Origin: Bauldia sp.
GTDB taxonomy: Bacteria; Pseudomonadota; Alphaproteobacteria; Rhizobiales; Kaistiaceae
Length of the DNA: 64,000 nt
Assembly (NCBI GenBank): GCA_037200845.1
Contig: JBBCGQ010000001.1
Coordinates: 1,240,001-1,304,000 of the forward strand
Reading direction: 5' to 3'
The notes under the pieces are model-generated. The model searched no databases. It was not told the origin of the DNA and saw only the letters and a program-made list of their open reading frames with translations. Of the stretch, positions 9,363 to 19,424 are shown one piece after another. The first letter of the stretch is position 1, and each line of letters begins with the position of its first letter. A program made the translations under genes and the position numbers.

Positions 9363-10647
9363 TTGGCTGGCGCGCTTCGTCTTCGCCGCCTATCGCGCCA
9401 TCGGTCTTGCCGCCCGTCCGCTGGTGCCGCTGGCGCTGGCGATCCGCGCCGCCCGCGGCAAGGAAGTCCGCAGCCGCGCCGGCGAGCGCTACGGCCGCAG
9501 CAGCATCAAGCGTCCCGACGGCCGCGTCATCTGGGTCCACGCCGCGAGCGTCGGCGAAACCAACGCCGTCATGCCGCTGATCCAGCGCCTGTCTACCGCC
9601 GGCTTCCGCGTGCTGTTCACCTCGACCACCGTGACCTCGGCCAACATCGCCGCGCAGCGCCTGCCGCCGACCGCCATCCACCAGTTCGGCCCGCTCGACA
9701 TCGCGCCCTATGTCGATCGGTTCCTCAACCACTGGCGGCCCGAGTTCGTGATCTTCGTCGAGTCCGAGCTGTGGCCGACCATCATTACGCGGCTGGAGGA
9801 AAACGTCGTGCCGCTGGTGGTCGTCAACGGCCGCCTGTCCGAGCGCTCCTATCGCGGCTGGCGGCGGGTGAGCGCCATCGCGCACTATCTCTTCCAGCGC
9901 ATCGGCCTCGTGCTGGCGCAATCGGAAGAAGACGGCGCCCGTTTCCGTTCGCTCGGCGCCGAGAAAGTGCTGGTCACCGGCAACCTCAAGTTCGATTCCC
10001 CGCCGCTCACCGCCGATGCGGACGAATTCGACCGCCTGCAATCGGCCATCGCCCAGCGCCCGGTCTGGGTCGCGGCCTCGACCCATGACGGCGAGGAGGC
10101 GATGGTCGCCGACGCCCATCGCCTGATCCGCGAGCGCATCCCCGACGTCCTCACCGTGCTCGTCCCGCGCCATCCCGAGCGCGGCGGCGCCGTCCGCGAG
10201 GTGCTCGCCGGCCGTCGCCTGTCGGTCGCGCAGAGAAGCCGCGGCGAGCCGCTGCTGCGCGAGATCGACGTCTACCTCGCCGATACCTTGGGCGAGCTCG
10301 GCCTGTTCTATCGCGCCGCCCCGGTCGCCTTCCTCGGCGGCTCGCTGGTGCCGAAGGGCGGCCAGAATCCGATCGAGCCGGCGAAGCTCGTCACCGCCGT
10401 GCTCCACGGGCCGCACGTCTTCAACTTCGCCGACATCTACGCCGTCCTCGACAAGGCCGCCCCGACACCGGCGCTGTCGGATGCCGGAAGCCTCGCCGGC
10501 GCCGTCGTCGCGCTGCTCAACGCCCCGCGCACCGCCGCCGATCTCGCCGCCGCGGCGGCCAAGGCGCTGACGCCGCTCACCGGCGCCCTCGATGCCACGA
10601 TGCTGGCGCTCCGTCCCTACATGGCCGGCAAGTACTATTCTCCATGA
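9355..10647 (+). CDS. waaA: 3-deoxy-D-manno-octulosonic acid (Kdo) transferase
   Basis: 430 residues, GT30 family. It transfers Kdo from CMP-Kdo to lipid IVA at the inner face of the inner membrane. Seen: an N-terminal membrane segment (about 8-30), the HAASVGE motif with the catalytic Glu (about residue 67), ESELWP (140s) and GNLKFD (about 215). GTG start at 9355 overlaps the upstream acyltransferase; the TGA overlaps the lpxK ATG (ATGA). The missing base-rich extension suggests a plain Kdo transferase without fused kinase. Confidence 0.96.
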   Translation: MADWLARFVFAAYRAIGLAARPLVPLALAIRAARGKEVRSRAGERYGRSSIKRPDGRVIWVHAASVGETNAVMPLIQRLSTAGFRVLFTSTTVTSANIAAQRLPPTAIHQFGPLDIAPYVDRFLNHWRPEFVIFVESELWPTIITRLEENVVPLVVVNGRLSERSYRGWRRVSAIAHYLFQRIGLVLAQSEEDGARFRSLGAEKVLVTGNLKFDSPPLTADADEFDRLQSAIAQRPVWVAASTHDGEEAMVADAHRLIRERIPDVLTVLVPRHPERGGAVREVLAGRRLSVAQRSRGEPLLREIDVYLADTLGELGLFYRAAPVAFLGGSLVPKGGQNPIEPAKLVTAVLHGPHVFNFADIYAVLDKAAPTPALSDAGSLAGAVVALLNAPRTAADLAAAAAKALTPLTGALDATMLALRPYMAGKYYSP

Positions 10648-11678
10648 GGCGTTCCGCCCCCGACTTCTGGTGGCGGCCCGAACCGACCGCCGCCGCGCTG
10701 GCGCTATGGCCGGCCGCCCGCATCTGGGGTGCCGCCGCCGCCTGGCGGATGAACAAAGCCGGCGGCTACCGCCCGCCGGTCGCCGTCGTCTGCATCGGCA
10801 ACTTCGTCGTCGGCGGCGCCGGCAAGACGCCCACCGCCATCGCGCTCGCCCGCATGGCACGGGGCAGGGGCCTCCGCCCCGGCCTGCTCGCCTCCGGCTA
10901 CGGCGGCGCCGCCACCGCGCCGATCCTGATCGACCCGGCCGCCCACACCGCCGACCAGGTCGGCGACGAGGCGCTGCTCCTCGCCGCCGTCGCGCCGACC
11001 GTGGTGTCGCGCGACCGCGCCGCCGGCGCCAAGCGCCTGGTCGAGGAAAACGTCGACATCATCATCATGGACGACGGCTTCCAGAATCCATCGCTGGTCC
11101 ACGATCTGGCGATCGTCGCCGTCGATGCCGCCATGGGCATCGGCAACGGCCGCGTCATTCCCGCCGGGCCGCTGCGCGCGCCGCTGAAGCCGCAGATCCG
11201 CCGCGCCGATGCGCTGCTCGTCATCGGCGAGGGCGAGGCCGCCGATCCGCTGGTCCGCGCTGCCGCCCGGGCCGGCACCGCGACGCTCCGCGCCCGCATC
11301 CGCCCGACGCGCGTCAAGGAATGGCGCAAGGACCCGATCCTCGCCTTCGCCGGCATCGGCCACCCGGAAAAATTCTTCGCCACCCTGAAGGAGGCGCACG
11401 CCCCCGTCGCCCGCACCCTGAGCTTCCCGGACCACTACAGCTACGGCGAGGTCGACGCCGTGAAACTGCTCGAGATCGCCGACGCCGAGAAGCTCCGGCT
11501 CGTCACCACCGAGAAGGACATGGTCCGCTTAGGCGGCAAAACCGGAGCGCTGGCGAAACTGCGCGAGCGCATCGAGCCGTTCCACGTCATCCTGGAGTTC
11601 GACAATCCGGTGGCGGTCAGCGAGATGCTCGACGAGGCCGTGCGCAAGGCATCGCTGGCGCAGCCGCGGGATGCCTGA
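10644..11678 (+). CDS. lpxK: Tetraacyldisaccharide 4'-kinase
   Basis: 344 residues. It phosphorylates the 4' position of the lipid A disaccharide, the step before WaaA acts. Walker A GGAGKT is at 57-62 and the family's DDGFQN motif at 143-148. A hydrophobic N-terminus anchors it to the inner membrane. It overlaps waaA by 4 bases (ATGA). A bipartite inverted repeat follows 12 bases after the stop. Confidence 0.96.
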   Translation: MRRSAPDFWWRPEPTAAALALWPAARIWGAAAAWRMNKAGGYRPPVAVVCIGNFVVGGAGKTPTAIALARMARGRGLRPGLLASGYGGAATAPILIDPAAHTADQVGDEALLLAAVAPTVVSRDRAAGAKRLVEENVDIIIMDDGFQNPSLVHDLAIVAVDAAMGIGNGRVIPAGPLRAPLKPQIRRADALLVIGEGEAADPLVRAAARAGTATLRARIRPTRVKEWRKDPILAFAGIGHPEKFFATLKEAHAPVARTLSFPDHYSYGEVDAVKLLEIADAEKLRLVTTEKDMVRLGGKTGALAKLRERIEPFHVILEFDNPVAVSEMLDEAVRKASLAQPRDA

Positions 11679-11690
11679 TCCAACTCCGCT

Positions 11691-11801
11691 GTCGTCCCCG
11701 CGCAGGCGGGGACCCAGTAAACGCTGACAGTGAGTGGGCAGCGGCGGCGCGGATACTTCGACGTCGGTGTCTACTGGGTCCCAGCCTTCGCGGGGATGGC
11801 A
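11691..11801. repeat. Intergenic inverted repeat, family A copy 1
   Basis: Left arm at 11691-11719 (contains GTCCCCGCGCAGGCGGGGAC then CCAGTA) and right arm at 11772-11801 (TACTGGGTCCCAGCC then CGCGGGGATG), inverted and separated by about 52 bases. Lies between the convergent lpxK and DUF2093 genes, where it could end transcription from both sides. Related copies occur at 13868, 16635, 47283, 53508 and 56234. Confidence 0.8.
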
Positions 11802-11824
11802 CCCGGGGAAGGCGACCGCCGCGG

Positions 11825-12046
11825 CTAGATGCTGCCCAGTTCCTGAAACCGCCGGAGCGCCACCGAAGCGTCGGCATAGGCCTCCTGCCGCTTCACGCTC
11901 CAGTACTTGAGATCGTCGAGCGGGATCTCGACTCCGGTCACCGCGCAGCGCACATAGGCGCCGGGCACCAGAACCTGGAAATCGCCGTCGAGATAGCGGA
12001 TGCGCGCCTCGCCGCCCCGCCCATGCCTGTCCATCCGGTTCATCAT
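11825..12046 (-). CDS. DUF2093 domain protein
   Basis: 73 residues (72 if the second ATG is used). The central RYLDGDFQVLVPGAYVRCAV, IPLDDLKYWSV and QEAYADA segments match DUF2093, a small protein of unknown function found almost only in alphaproteobacteria, usually between lpxK and mutL as here. It lies 18 bases downstream of the mutL stop on the same strand, so it probably shares the mutL transcript. Confidence 0.9.
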   Translation of the reverse strand: MMNRMDRHGRGGEARIRYLDGDFQVLVPGAYVRCAVTGVEIPLDDLKYWSVKRQEAYADASVALRRFQELGSI

Positions 12047-12064
12047 CGAAACCTACCAGAAAAA

Positions 12065-13816
12065 TCAGCGCCGCCCGAACAGCCTTTCGATATCGGCGAG
12101 CTTCAGTTCGATATAGGTCGGCCGGCCGTGATTGCATACGTTGGAATTTGGCGTCGCCTCCATTTCGCGGAGCAGGGCGTCCATCTCCGCCGGCTTCAGC
12201 ACCCGGCCGGCCCGGACCGAGCCGTGGCAGGCCATGGTCGAGGCCACCCGGTCCAGCCGCTCCTTGACGGTGGCGCTCCGCTCCCACTCGGCGATCTCGT
12301 CGGCGAGGTCGCGCACCAGCGCGCCGGCGTCGATGGCGCCCAGCATTGACGGCGTCTCGCGGACCGCCACGGCGCCCGGCCCGAACGGCTCGACCACCAG
12401 CCCGACCTCGGCGAGTTCCGCCGCGCGCTCGCCGATCCGCTCGGCGTCGGCCGGGTCGAGATCGACCACCTCGGGGATGAGCAAAATCTGCCGCGCCACG
12501 CCGCGCTCGGTCAGCGACCGCTTGAGCCGCTCGTAGACCAGCCGCTCGTGCGCCGCATGCTGATCGACGATGACGATGCCGTCCTCGGTCTGCGCGACGA
12601 TGTACGTCTCGTGCACCTGCGCCCGCGCCGCGCCGAGCGGCCGCGCCACCAGCGCCGGATCGGGCGCCGGAGTTGCGACTGCCGACGGCGCGAATGCCGC
12701 GAACGCCTCCTGCGCCGCCTCGGCAAAGCCGGCGACCGCCGCGTTTCCCTCGGAACGCCAGTTGTAGGTCATCGGCCGTTGCGGCCGCGGCGGACCCGGC
12801 CGGAATGCCGCGATGGTCGCGCCCGCGGCTTCCGTCGACGACCGCACGCCGGAAACGCCGAGCGCCTCGCGCAAGCCGCCGACGATCAACCCGCGCACCA
12901 GACCCGGATCGCGGAAACGCACCTCCGCCTTGGTCGGATGCACGTTCACGTCCACTTGGCCCGGATCGAGCGAGACGAACAGCGCCGCCACCGGATGCCG
13001 CTCGCGCTTCATCACGTCGGCGTAGGCAGCACGCAGCGCGCCGAGCAACTGCTTGTCCTTCACCGGTCGTCCGTTGACGAAGAAATACTGCGACAGCCCG
13101 TTGCCGCGGCTGAAGGTCGGCAACCCGATATAGCCCGACAGCCGCACGCCCTCGCGCACGGCATCGACCGCGATCGCATTCTTCGCAAAATCATCGCCCA
13201 TCACTTGCGCAATGCGCGTCAGCAGGGAGTCCGTTGCCGCATATTCAGCGCCGCCCGACAGCGCGAAGCGCACCTGCGGATGAGCCAGCGCCAGCCGCTT
13301 GACGACGTCGGCAACCGCCGTCGCCTCCGCCCTCTCCGACTTCAGAAACTTGAGCCGCGCCGGCGTCGCGAAGAAAAGGTCGCGCACCTCGACCCGCGTG
13401 CCTTCGCCGAGCGCCGCCGGTTTCACGCCGGACGCAACGCCGCCCTCGACCGAGATCGCGAAGGCCTCGCCGGCATCCTTCCGCCGCGACGTGACGGTGA
13501 GCCGCGCCGCGGCGCCGATCGCCGCAAGCGCCTCGCCGCGGAAACCGAGCGAACGGATGTCGTCCAGCCCGCCGTCGAGCTTCGACGTGCAGTGCCGCTC
13601 GACCGCCAGCGTCAGGTCATCGCGCCCGATGCCGCTGCCGTCGTCGCTGACGCGCACCAGCGCAACGCCGCCCGCCGCCGTCACGACCTCGATGCGCGAG
13701 GCGCCGGCATCGAGCGCGTTCTCGACCAGTTCCTTGACCACGGACGCCGGCCGCTCGACCACCTCGCCGGCGGCGATGCGGTTGACCATGTCCTCGGAGA
13801 GACGGCGGATCGGCAT
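12065..13816 (-). CDS. mutL: DNA mismatch repair protein MutL
   Basis: 583 residues. The N-terminal GHKL ATPase has ENALDAG (32-38), DDGSGI (58-63) and GFRGEAL (91-97). The C-terminal domain keeps [12 protein letters not shown] (about 417-428), matching the DQHAx2Ex4E endonuclease motif, so this MutL is probably a nicking type, as expected in organisms without MutH. Start chosen at [19 protein letters not shown], the universal N-terminus; readings further upstream to 13870 are spurious. Confidence 0.97.
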   Translation of the reverse strand: MPIRRLSEDMVNRIAAGEVVERPASVVKELVENALDAGASRIEVVTAAGGVALVRVSDDGSGIGRDDLTLAVERHCTSKLDGGLDDIRSLGFRGEALAAIGAAARLTVTSRRKDAGEAFAISVEGGVASGVKPAALGEGTRVEVRDLFFATPARLKFLKSERAEATAVADVVKRLALAHPQVRFALSGGAEYAATDSLLTRIAQVMGDDFAKNAIAVDAVREGVRLSGYIGLPTFSRGNGLSQYFFVNGRPVKDKQLLGALRAAYADVMKRERHPVAALFVSLDPGQVDVNVHPTKAEVRFRDPGLVRGLIVGGLREALGVSGVRSSTEAAGATIAAFRPGPPRPQRPMTYNWRSEGNAAVAGFAEAAQEAFAAFAPSAVATPAPDPALVARPLGAARAQVHETYIVAQTEDGIVIVDQHAAHERLVYERLKRSLTERGVARQILLIPEVVDLDPADAERIGERAAELAEVGLVVEPFGPGAVAVRETPSMLGAIDAGALVRDLADEIAEWERSATVKERLDRVASTMACHGSVRAGRVLKPAEMDALLREMEATPNSNVCNHGRPTYIELKLADIERLFGRR

Positions 13817-13867
13817 GGCGCGATTCTGTCGGATTCGGCGGGCCGAATAAAGGCCGCCAAGCCCGTC

Positions 13868-13896
13868 CATCCCCGCGAAAGCGGGAACCCAGGTAT
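13868..13896. repeat. Family A half repeat upstream of mutL
   Basis: A single hairpin arm containing ATCCCCGCGAAAGCGGGAAC and CCAGGTA, related to the left arms of the other family A copies. No second inverted arm is visible nearby. Lies between mutL and the small membrane protein gene. Confidence 0.6.
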
Positions 13897-13946
13897 CCGA
13901 AATCAGCCAGCCCGGACGCCGCCAAAGCGTCGCCCAGGCGGGATGC

Positions 13947-14297
13947 CTAGCTGGCGGCGCTCAGCTTGTTGGCGCACGCGAGCCCGACGCCCATCAGCGG
14001 CTTGTCCTGCCCCGGCACCGTCGCAAAGCCGGCGGTTTCGAGCGCCATCGACTGCTGGTAGGGCGATTGCGCCTTGAGCTCGGCAAGCTTTCCCGCCGCG
14101 TCCGGCTGGCCGTTGAACTGGTGGACGCAGATGTCGGCGAGCGCCACGATCACGGCCTCGTCCGACGTCGTCTTCGCCATCGCCGCCGCGCTGCCCTTGG
14201 TCACCCAGCCGCCGACCGTGAAGCCGGCGAGCGCCACGATCACCGCGCCGGCAACCGCGCCGAGCAGGGCCGGCCGCAGCGATTCTGAAACTGCCAT
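13947..14297 (-). CDS. Small membrane-anchored protein of unknown function
   Basis: 116 residues. Residues 9-31 form one hydrophobic segment ([20 protein letters not shown]), followed by a soluble part with two Cys (in ICVHQFN and LACANKL). No domain recognised. Upstream of the ATG at 14297 is GGAGGAATT, a strong ribosome binding site, which supports it as a real gene. It lies between purD and mutL on the same strand. Confidence 0.75.
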   Translation of the reverse strand: MAVSESLRPALLGAVAGAVIVALAGFTVGGWVTKGSAAAMAKTTSDEAVIVALADICVHQFNGQPDAAGKLAELKAQSPYQQSMALETAGFATVPGQDKPLMGVGLACANKLSAAS

Positions 14298-14373
14298 TTG
14301 GAATTCCTCCCGGCGGCAGGAGAAATCCCGCCGCGTTGCACCCTAGCACGCCTGTAGCTGCACCCGTGCACGA

Positions 14374-15630
14374 CTACGCGAGCGCGCGCTTGCCGATGTC
14401 GCTGCGGAAAAATCCATCCGCCCAGTCGATGGCTTCGACGGCCGCATACGCACGCGCCTGAGCTTCCGCGATCGTGGCGCCGCGCGCTGTCACATTCAGC
14501 ACACGTCCGCCAGCCGCGACGAGCGTGCCGCCGGCCATCGCCGTGCCCGCCTGGAACACCTTCACGCCGGGCATCGCGTTCGCCGTGTCGATCCCGGAAA
14601 TCACGCCGCCCTTGGCGTACGCGCCAGGATACCCGCGCGCCGCCATCACCACCGTCAGCGCTGCGTCGCTGCTCCACCGAGGGGCGGCGCCCGCCAGCCG
14701 CCCCTCGGCCGTGGCGACCAGCAGCGCCAGCAAGTCGCCGTCGAGCCGCAGCATCATCGCCTGCGTCTCCGGATCGCCGAAGCGCACGTTGTACTCGATC
14801 AGCTTTGGCCCCTCCGCCGTGAGCATGAGGCCGGCATAGAGTACGCCGCGAAACGGCGTCCCGCGCCTCGCCATCGCCGCCACCGTCGGCTTCACGATGG
14901 TGTCCATCGTCCGCGCGATCAGTGCCTCGGTCATGATCGGGGCAGGGGAATAGGCCCCCATGCCGCCGGTGTTCGGCCCGGTGTCGCCGTCGCCGACGCG
15001 CTTGTGGTCCTGCGCCGTGGTCAGCGGCACGACGTTCACGCCGTCGGTCAGTGCGAAGAAACTCGCCTCCTCGCCGGCGAGGAATTCCTCCACGACGACC
15101 TCCGCGCCATGGACGCCGGCGAAGCACGCATCGATCGCGGCGATTGCCTCGTTAATCGTCGCCGCGACGGTGACGCCCTTGCCGGCAGCGAGCCCGTCTG
15201 CCTTGACGACGATCGGCGCGCCCTGTGCGCGGACATATTCCCGCGACGGCCCGGCCGACGTGAACCGGCGATACGCCGCCGTCGGCATCCCGGCTTCGTC
15301 GCACAGCGCCTTGGTAAAGCCCTTGGAGCCTTCCAGCCGCGCCGCTGCCTTCGACGGGCCGAACACGCCGATGCCTGCAGCCGTGAGATCGTCGGCAAGG
15401 CCCGCGACCAGCGGCCCCTCCGGCCCGACCACGACGAACGTGATTCCGTTGGCGCGACACGCCGCGATCACCGCCGCATGGTCGGCAACATCGAGGGCAA
15501 GAATCTCCGCGTGCTCCGCGATCCCGGGATTGCCCGGCGCCGCATAGAGCCGCGTCAAAGTCGGCGACTGCGCCAGCTTCCACGCCAGCGCGTGCTCCCG
15601 CCCGCCCGATCCGATGAGAAGAACCTTCAT
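14374..15630 (-). CDS. purD: Phosphoribosylamine-glycine ligase
   Basis: 418 residues, normal for PurD. It makes GAR from phosphoribosylamine, glycine and ATP in purine synthesis. The ATP-grasp fold shows [13 protein letters not shown] at the N-terminus, [20 protein letters not shown] and the metal-binding [12 protein letters not shown]. Start at 15630 (MKVLLIG) is the family N-terminus. Divergent from ubiA with 43 bases between the starts. Confidence 0.97.
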   Translation of the reverse strand: MKVLLIGSGGREHALAWKLAQSPTLTRLYAAPGNPGIAEHAEILALDVADHAAVIAACRANGITFVVVGPEGPLVAGLADDLTAAGIGVFGPSKAAARLEGSKGFTKALCDEAGMPTAAYRRFTSAGPSREYVRAQGAPIVVKADGLAAGKGVTVAATINEAIAAIDACFAGVHGAEVVVEEFLAGEEASFFALTDGVNVVPLTTAQDHKRVGDGDTGPNTGGMGAYSPAPIMTEALIARTMDTIVKPTVAAMARRGTPFRGVLYAGLMLTAEGPKLIEYNVRFGDPETQAMMLRLDGDLLALLVATAEGRLAGAAPRWSSDAALTVVMAARGYPGAYAKGGVISGIDTANAMPGVKVFQAGTAMAGGTLVAAGGRVLNVTARGATIAEAQARAYAAVEAIDWADGFFRSDIGKRALA

Positions 15631-15673
15631 GTGTCGCTTTAATGCGCGACCTTGTTCGACTAAAGCAACGTCG

Positions 15674-16609
15674 GTGGACGATAAAAACAACATCATCCCC
15701 GACGCCGTCCGCGGCCACTGGGTCGAGCGCGTGCTGTCGCCGCCGGCGCGGCCTTACGCGCGGCTGGCGCGGCTGGAGCGGCCGATCGGCTGGTGGCTGC
15801 TGCTCATCCCGTGCTGGTGGTCGTCGGCGCTCGCTTCCGATTCGCTGGGCCTCGCGCCCAATCCGCGTCATCTCGCGCTGTTTGTCGTCGGCGCCATCGC
15901 CATGCGCGGCGCCGGCTGCACCTACAACGACATCGTCGACCGTGACCTCGACGCGGCGGTGGCACGCACGCGCACGCGGCCGATTCCCAGCGGCCAGGTC
16001 AGCGTGCAGGCCGCCTGGCTGTTTCTCGTGCTGGAGGCGCTGGTCGGGCTGTTCGTCCTCACCCAGTTCAACCCCTTCACCATTGTTCTGGGCGCGGCGT
16101 CGCTGGTCACCGTCGCGGTCTATCCGTTCCTGAAGCGGATCACGTGGTGGCCGCAGGTCGGTCTCGGTCTCGCCTTTTCGTGGGGCGCGCTGATGGGCTG
16201 GTCGGCGATCTACGGCAGCCTCGGCTGGGCGCCCGTGCTGCTCTACGCCGGCGCCATCCTGTGGACCATCGGCTACGACACGATATACGCCCATCAGGAC
16301 AAGGAAGATGACGCGCTGATCGGCGTCCGCTCGACCGCGCGGCTGTTCGGCGAAAACTCGGTGCCGATCATCCGCCTGTTCTTCGCCGGCGCGACGATTC
16401 TGTTCGTCGCGGCTTTCGTGGTTGCCGGCGCCGGCATCATCGCCTTCGCGGGCCTGACGCTCGGCGGCATCCACCTCGTCTGGCAGACGCGTACGCTGAA
16501 GATCGACGACCCGGAATCGTGCCTGATGGTGTTCCGCTCGAACCGCGACTACGGGCTGATCATATTCGCCGGGCTGGCGGCGGATGCCTTGCAGCGGGGA
16601 CTGACCTAG
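15674..16609 (+). CDS. ubiA: 4-hydroxybenzoate polyprenyltransferase
   Basis: 311 residues from the GTG at 15674. Integral membrane prenyltransferase of ubiquinone synthesis. First Asp-rich motif NDIVDRDLD (85-93) and second motif [13 protein letters not shown] (about 199-211) bind Mg-diphosphate; several hydrophobic helices lie around them. An ATG at 15629 would overlap the purD start antisense and adds residues without family similarity, so the GTG is preferred. Convergent with the DUF6101-like gene. Confidence 0.93.
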   Translation: MDDKNNIIPDAVRGHWVERVLSPPARPYARLARLERPIGWWLLLIPCWWSSALASDSLGLAPNPRHLALFVVGAIAMRGAGCTYNDIVDRDLDAAVARTRTRPIPSGQVSVQAAWLFLVLEALVGLFVLTQFNPFTIVLGAASLVTVAVYPFLKRITWWPQVGLGLAFSWGALMGWSAIYGSLGWAPVLLYAGAILWTIGYDTIYAHQDKEDDALIGVRSTARLFGENSVPIIRLFFAGATILFVAAFVVAGAGIIAFAGLTLGGIHLVWQTRTLKIDDPESCLMVFRSNRDYGLIIFAGLAADALQRGLT

Positions 16610-16634
16610 CCTCCCCACCGCGGCATCACCCAAC

Positions 16635-16766
16635 TCCGCTTTCCCCGCGAAAGCGGGGATCCAGGTGTCAAAGCGAGTGCGCGCGTCGAGCTGAGGCTGC
16701 GGCGTTCTTCTTGGGGAAAATGAACAGGGTTGAAACCTGGATCCCCGCTTTCGCGGGGAAAGCGGA
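16635..16766. repeat. 32-bp perfect inverted repeat, family A copy 3
   Basis: Arms at 16635-16666 and 16735-16766 are exact reverse complements over 32 bases, separated by 68 bases. Each arm itself contains the small hairpin CCCCGCGAAAGCGGGG followed by ATCCAGGT. It lies between convergent ubiA and the DUF6101-like gene and could act as a bidirectional terminator or be a non-autonomous mobile repeat. Confidence 0.9.
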
Positions 16767-16799
16767 AGGGGTGCGAGGTCTCGCTCGCCAAGCGGGAAG

Positions 16800-17339
16800 C
16801 TAGTCCCGCCCGAAAATCTCATCCCCGAACACGACGCGCACCGCGTCGAGCCGGCCGACCTTGCGCCGCGTCAGGAATCGCGGGCGCCGCTTGGCGAAAA
16901 ACGAATGCCGGCGGCGCGGCTTGGGCGGGCCCATGTGGACGCCGCCGGTGTCGCGCAGCGGCTCGCCGACCGAGCCGTCCTGCCCGATGATGAGCAGCGG
17001 CAGATGGAGCGCGCGGCCCCAGGCCTGCCAGTCGCTGGAGATGGAATTGGGATCGTCGTTGATGGCGAGCGGGAGCGTCAGCTCCGCATCGTTGTGCAGC
17101 AGCTCGACGAAGCCGCGCACCGTGCCGTCGTTGCCGATCGGCTCCATGCGCACCGCAACGCCGCGGTACTCGCCGAGCGGCACGGCAACGGCCGTGCCCG
17201 CGCGCCGCACGATCGTGCGGTCGGCTGCGATGACGAACGTCGCCGCCGCGCTCCCGCCGATGGGCGAGCCGCGGGCCGGCAACGTGTGCGGGTCGAGCCG
17301 GTATGCCCGGCCCGACCCGACGGTTGCTCCGCCGGCCAC
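16800..17339 (-). CDS. DUF6101-like protein
   Basis: 179 residues from a GTG at 17339, the only start before an in-frame stop. Resembles the rhizobial DUF6101 family: YRLDPHTLP near the N-terminus, a VAVRMEP strand, DWQAWGRALHLPLLI centrally and a very basic C-terminal tail (KPRRRHSFFAKRRPRFLTRRK). Function unknown; the basic tail could contact membrane or nucleic acid. It lies 153 bases downstream of the FAD dehydrogenase gene on the same strand. Confidence 0.75.
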   Translation of the reverse strand: MAGGATVGSGRAYRLDPHTLPARGSPIGGSAAATFVIAADRTIVRRAGTAVAVPLGEYRGVAVRMEPIGNDGTVRGFVELLHNDAELTLPLAINDDPNSISSDWQAWGRALHLPLLIIGQDGSVGEPLRDTGGVHMGPPKPRRRHSFFAKRRPRFLTRRKVGRLDAVRVVFGDEIFGRD

Positions 17340-17492
17340 TGTCTGACGCCTCTAAACGCTCCCACGGGCCCGTTTGTTTTGGACCTCGTTTGTGAGCGTC
17401 ACTATGCCATTGGAAAGACAGCGTCGGCTTAAGCGGTTGGGTTAAATTTGAGTGATTTCCGAGAGGGTTAGCACCCCGCCACCAAACAAGGT

Positions 17493-18911
17493 TTAGAGGA
17501 CCTTGCCGGGATTCATGATGCCGTTCGGGTCAAGCGCCGCCTTGATCCGCCGCATGGTGGCAAGCTCCACCGGGCTCTTCACCAGCGGCAGCAGGTCGCG
17601 CTTCAGTCGCCCGATGCCATGCTCGGCCGAGATCGTGCCGCCGAGCTCGGTCACGATCGCATGGATGGTCGTGTTCATGTCGGCCCAGCGGTCGAGATAC
17701 GCCTTTTTGTCCGTGCCTTGCGGTTGGCTGATGTTGAGATGGATGTTGCCGTCGCCGACGTGGCCGAAGGGGAAGGGGCGGCATCCGGGGATCAGCGCCT
17801 TCGCCGCCGCGTCCGCCCGCGCCAGCAGCTCCGGCACCTTGCCGACCGGCACCGCGACGTCATGCTTGATCGACCCGCCGAGATGCTTCTGCACCTCGGA
17901 CAGCGCGTGGCGGATGCGCCAGAACGAATCCGACTGCTCGATCGATTGCGCCCGCACGCCATCCTCGACCACGCCGGCATCCATGCCGGCGGCGAAGATC
18001 GTCTCGATGGTCGACTCCGCGTCTTCCTGCGAGCGGCCGGACGAAACCTCGAGCAGCAGGTACCACGCGTGCGGCGTGCCGAGCGGATCGCGCGTGCCGG
18101 GGATGAACTGGAGCACCGTCTCGACGGCGAGGCGCGGCATCAGCTCCGCCGCCGTCAGCGACTGCGCCGCGACGGCGCGCGCGATGTTGAACAGCGCCAG
18201 CGCCGCCTCGGGACTGGCGACGCCGACAATCGCCACGTTCACCCCGCGCGGCCGCGGAAACAGTTTCAGCACCGCGCCGGTGATGATGCCGAGCGTGCCC
18301 TCGGCGCCGATGAAGATATCCTTGAGGTCGTAGCCCGTGTTGTCCTTGCGCAGAGTCCGGAGCCCGTTCCAGATCTCGCCGTCGGGCAGCACCGCTTCGA
18401 TGCCCAGCACCAGATCGCGCGTCGATCCATAGGACAGGACAGCCGTGCCGCCGGCGTTGGTGGAGAGATTGCCGCCGATCTGGCACGAGCCTTCCGAGGC
18501 GAGCGACAGCGGGAACAGCCGGTCCGCAGCCTCGGCCGCCGCCTGCGCATCGGCGAGGATCACGCCCGCATCGACGGTCATGGTGTTGTTGGCCGGATCG
18601 ACGGCGCGCACCTTGTTGAGCCGCGACAGGGAAACCATGATCTCGTTGCCGGCTGCCGACGGCGACTGCCCGCCGACGACGCCGGTGTTGCCGCCCTGCG
18701 GCACGATCGCGGTAAACGTCTCGTTGGCGAGTTTCAGGATCGCGGAAACTTCGGCCACCGACCCGGGCCGGAGCACCAGCGCGGTGCGCCCGCCGAATTT
18801 GTCGCGCGGCTCGATCAGGTAGGGCGCGATCGCCGCCTGGTCGCGGAGCGCGTAAGGCGCGCCGACAATGGCCGCGAACTGGTCAAGGAGGGGGGTGGCC
18901 GGCGCGTTCAT
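17493..18911 (-). CDS. FAD-binding oxidoreductase, D-2-hydroxyacid dehydrogenase type
   Basis: 472 residues of the VAO/PCMH flavoprotein family. FAD domain shows VPQGGNTGVVGGQSP (about 69-83) and GGNLSTNAGGTAVLSYGSTRDLVLG; the C-terminal FAD-oxidase domain has GHVGDGNIHLN (metal/substrate histidines) and SAEHGIGRLKRD. This pattern fits D-lactate or D-2-hydroxyglutarate dehydrogenases (Dld/D2HGDH group), which oxidise D-2-hydroxyacids and pass electrons to a quinone or ETF. Which substrate is used cannot be read from sequence. Confidence 0.92.
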   Translation of the reverse strand: MNAPATPLLDQFAAIVGAPYALRDQAAIAPYLIEPRDKFGGRTALVLRPGSVAEVSAILKLANETFTAIVPQGGNTGVVGGQSPSAAGNEIMVSLSRLNKVRAVDPANNTMTVDAGVILADAQAAAEAADRLFPLSLASEGSCQIGGNLSTNAGGTAVLSYGSTRDLVLGIEAVLPDGEIWNGLRTLRKDNTGYDLKDIFIGAEGTLGIITGAVLKLFPRPRGVNVAIVGVASPEAALALFNIARAVAAQSLTAAELMPRLAVETVLQFIPGTRDPLGTPHAWYLLLEVSSGRSQEDAESTIETIFAAGMDAGVVEDGVRAQSIEQSDSFWRIRHALSEVQKHLGGSIKHDVAVPVGKVPELLARADAAAKALIPGCRPFPFGHVGDGNIHLNISQPQGTDKKAYLDRWADMNTTIHAIVTELGGTISAEHGIGRLKRDLLPLVKSPVELATMRRIKAALDPNGIMNPGKVL

Positions 18912-19014
18912 CGCCGGAACTTAGGTCACCGGACGGCGAGCGTCGAGACGCGCGCCGCCCGGCTTATCGAGCGGGCAAGTAGGGGGAAGCCTTCCGCCCG
19001 CGCCGAGGGAGAGG

Positions 19015-19422
19015 TTAGTCGGCCTTGGCGACGTGCCAGACACCGCCAACGCCGTCGCCGGTCACGTCGCCCGGCGCCGCGTCCTTGACGTAGTAGTAGA
19101 GCGGCAGGCCGTCGTAGGCCCAGAGCTTGATCGGCTTGCCGTCGGCGTCGGTGCCGTCGACGATCGTCCAGTCGCCGTCCGCCTTGGCGTCGGCCGCGGC
19201 CAGGAACGGCGGCCAGGCGGCAATGCACTTGCCGGTGCAGGCCGAGGTCATGGCGCCCTTGGTGTCCTTGTCGAAGATGTAGAGGGTCATGCCCTTTTCG
19301 CCGACCCAGACCTTGCCGGCCGTCGTATCCGCCGTCTGGGCGGGATCGGCTGCGAAGGCGCCGCTGATGGCGGCGCCGGTGAGGAAGAGGGCGGCCGAGA
19401 GGCCGAGAATCATGCGTTTCAT
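19015..19422 (-). CDS. COG4315-type secreted repeat protein
   Basis: 135 residues. A clear signal peptide (KRMILGLSAALFLTGAAISGAFA, cleavage after AFA, about residue 24). The mature part has the tandem secreted repeat of unknown function: MTLYIFDKDTKG, a CTGKC pair, AAWPPFLA, then a second half LWAYDGLPLYYYVKDAAPGDVTGDG. The conserved Cys pair and Trp suggest a periplasmic redox or metal role, but none is proven. Its 5' leader can fold (see the hairpin entry at 19425). Confidence 0.88.
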   Translation of the reverse strand: MKRMILGLSAALFLTGAAISGAFAADPAQTADTTAGKVWVGEKGMTLYIFDKDTKGAMTSACTGKCIAAWPPFLAAADAKADGDWTIVDGTDADGKPIKLWAYDGLPLYYYVKDAAPGDVTGDGVGGVWHVAKAD

Positions 19423-19424
19423 GG

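Noticed and set aside
12548-14077. Long rightward frame opposite mutL
   Set aside because: Antisense shadow caused by high GC; residues are His/Arg-rich without any family match, and mutL is complete.
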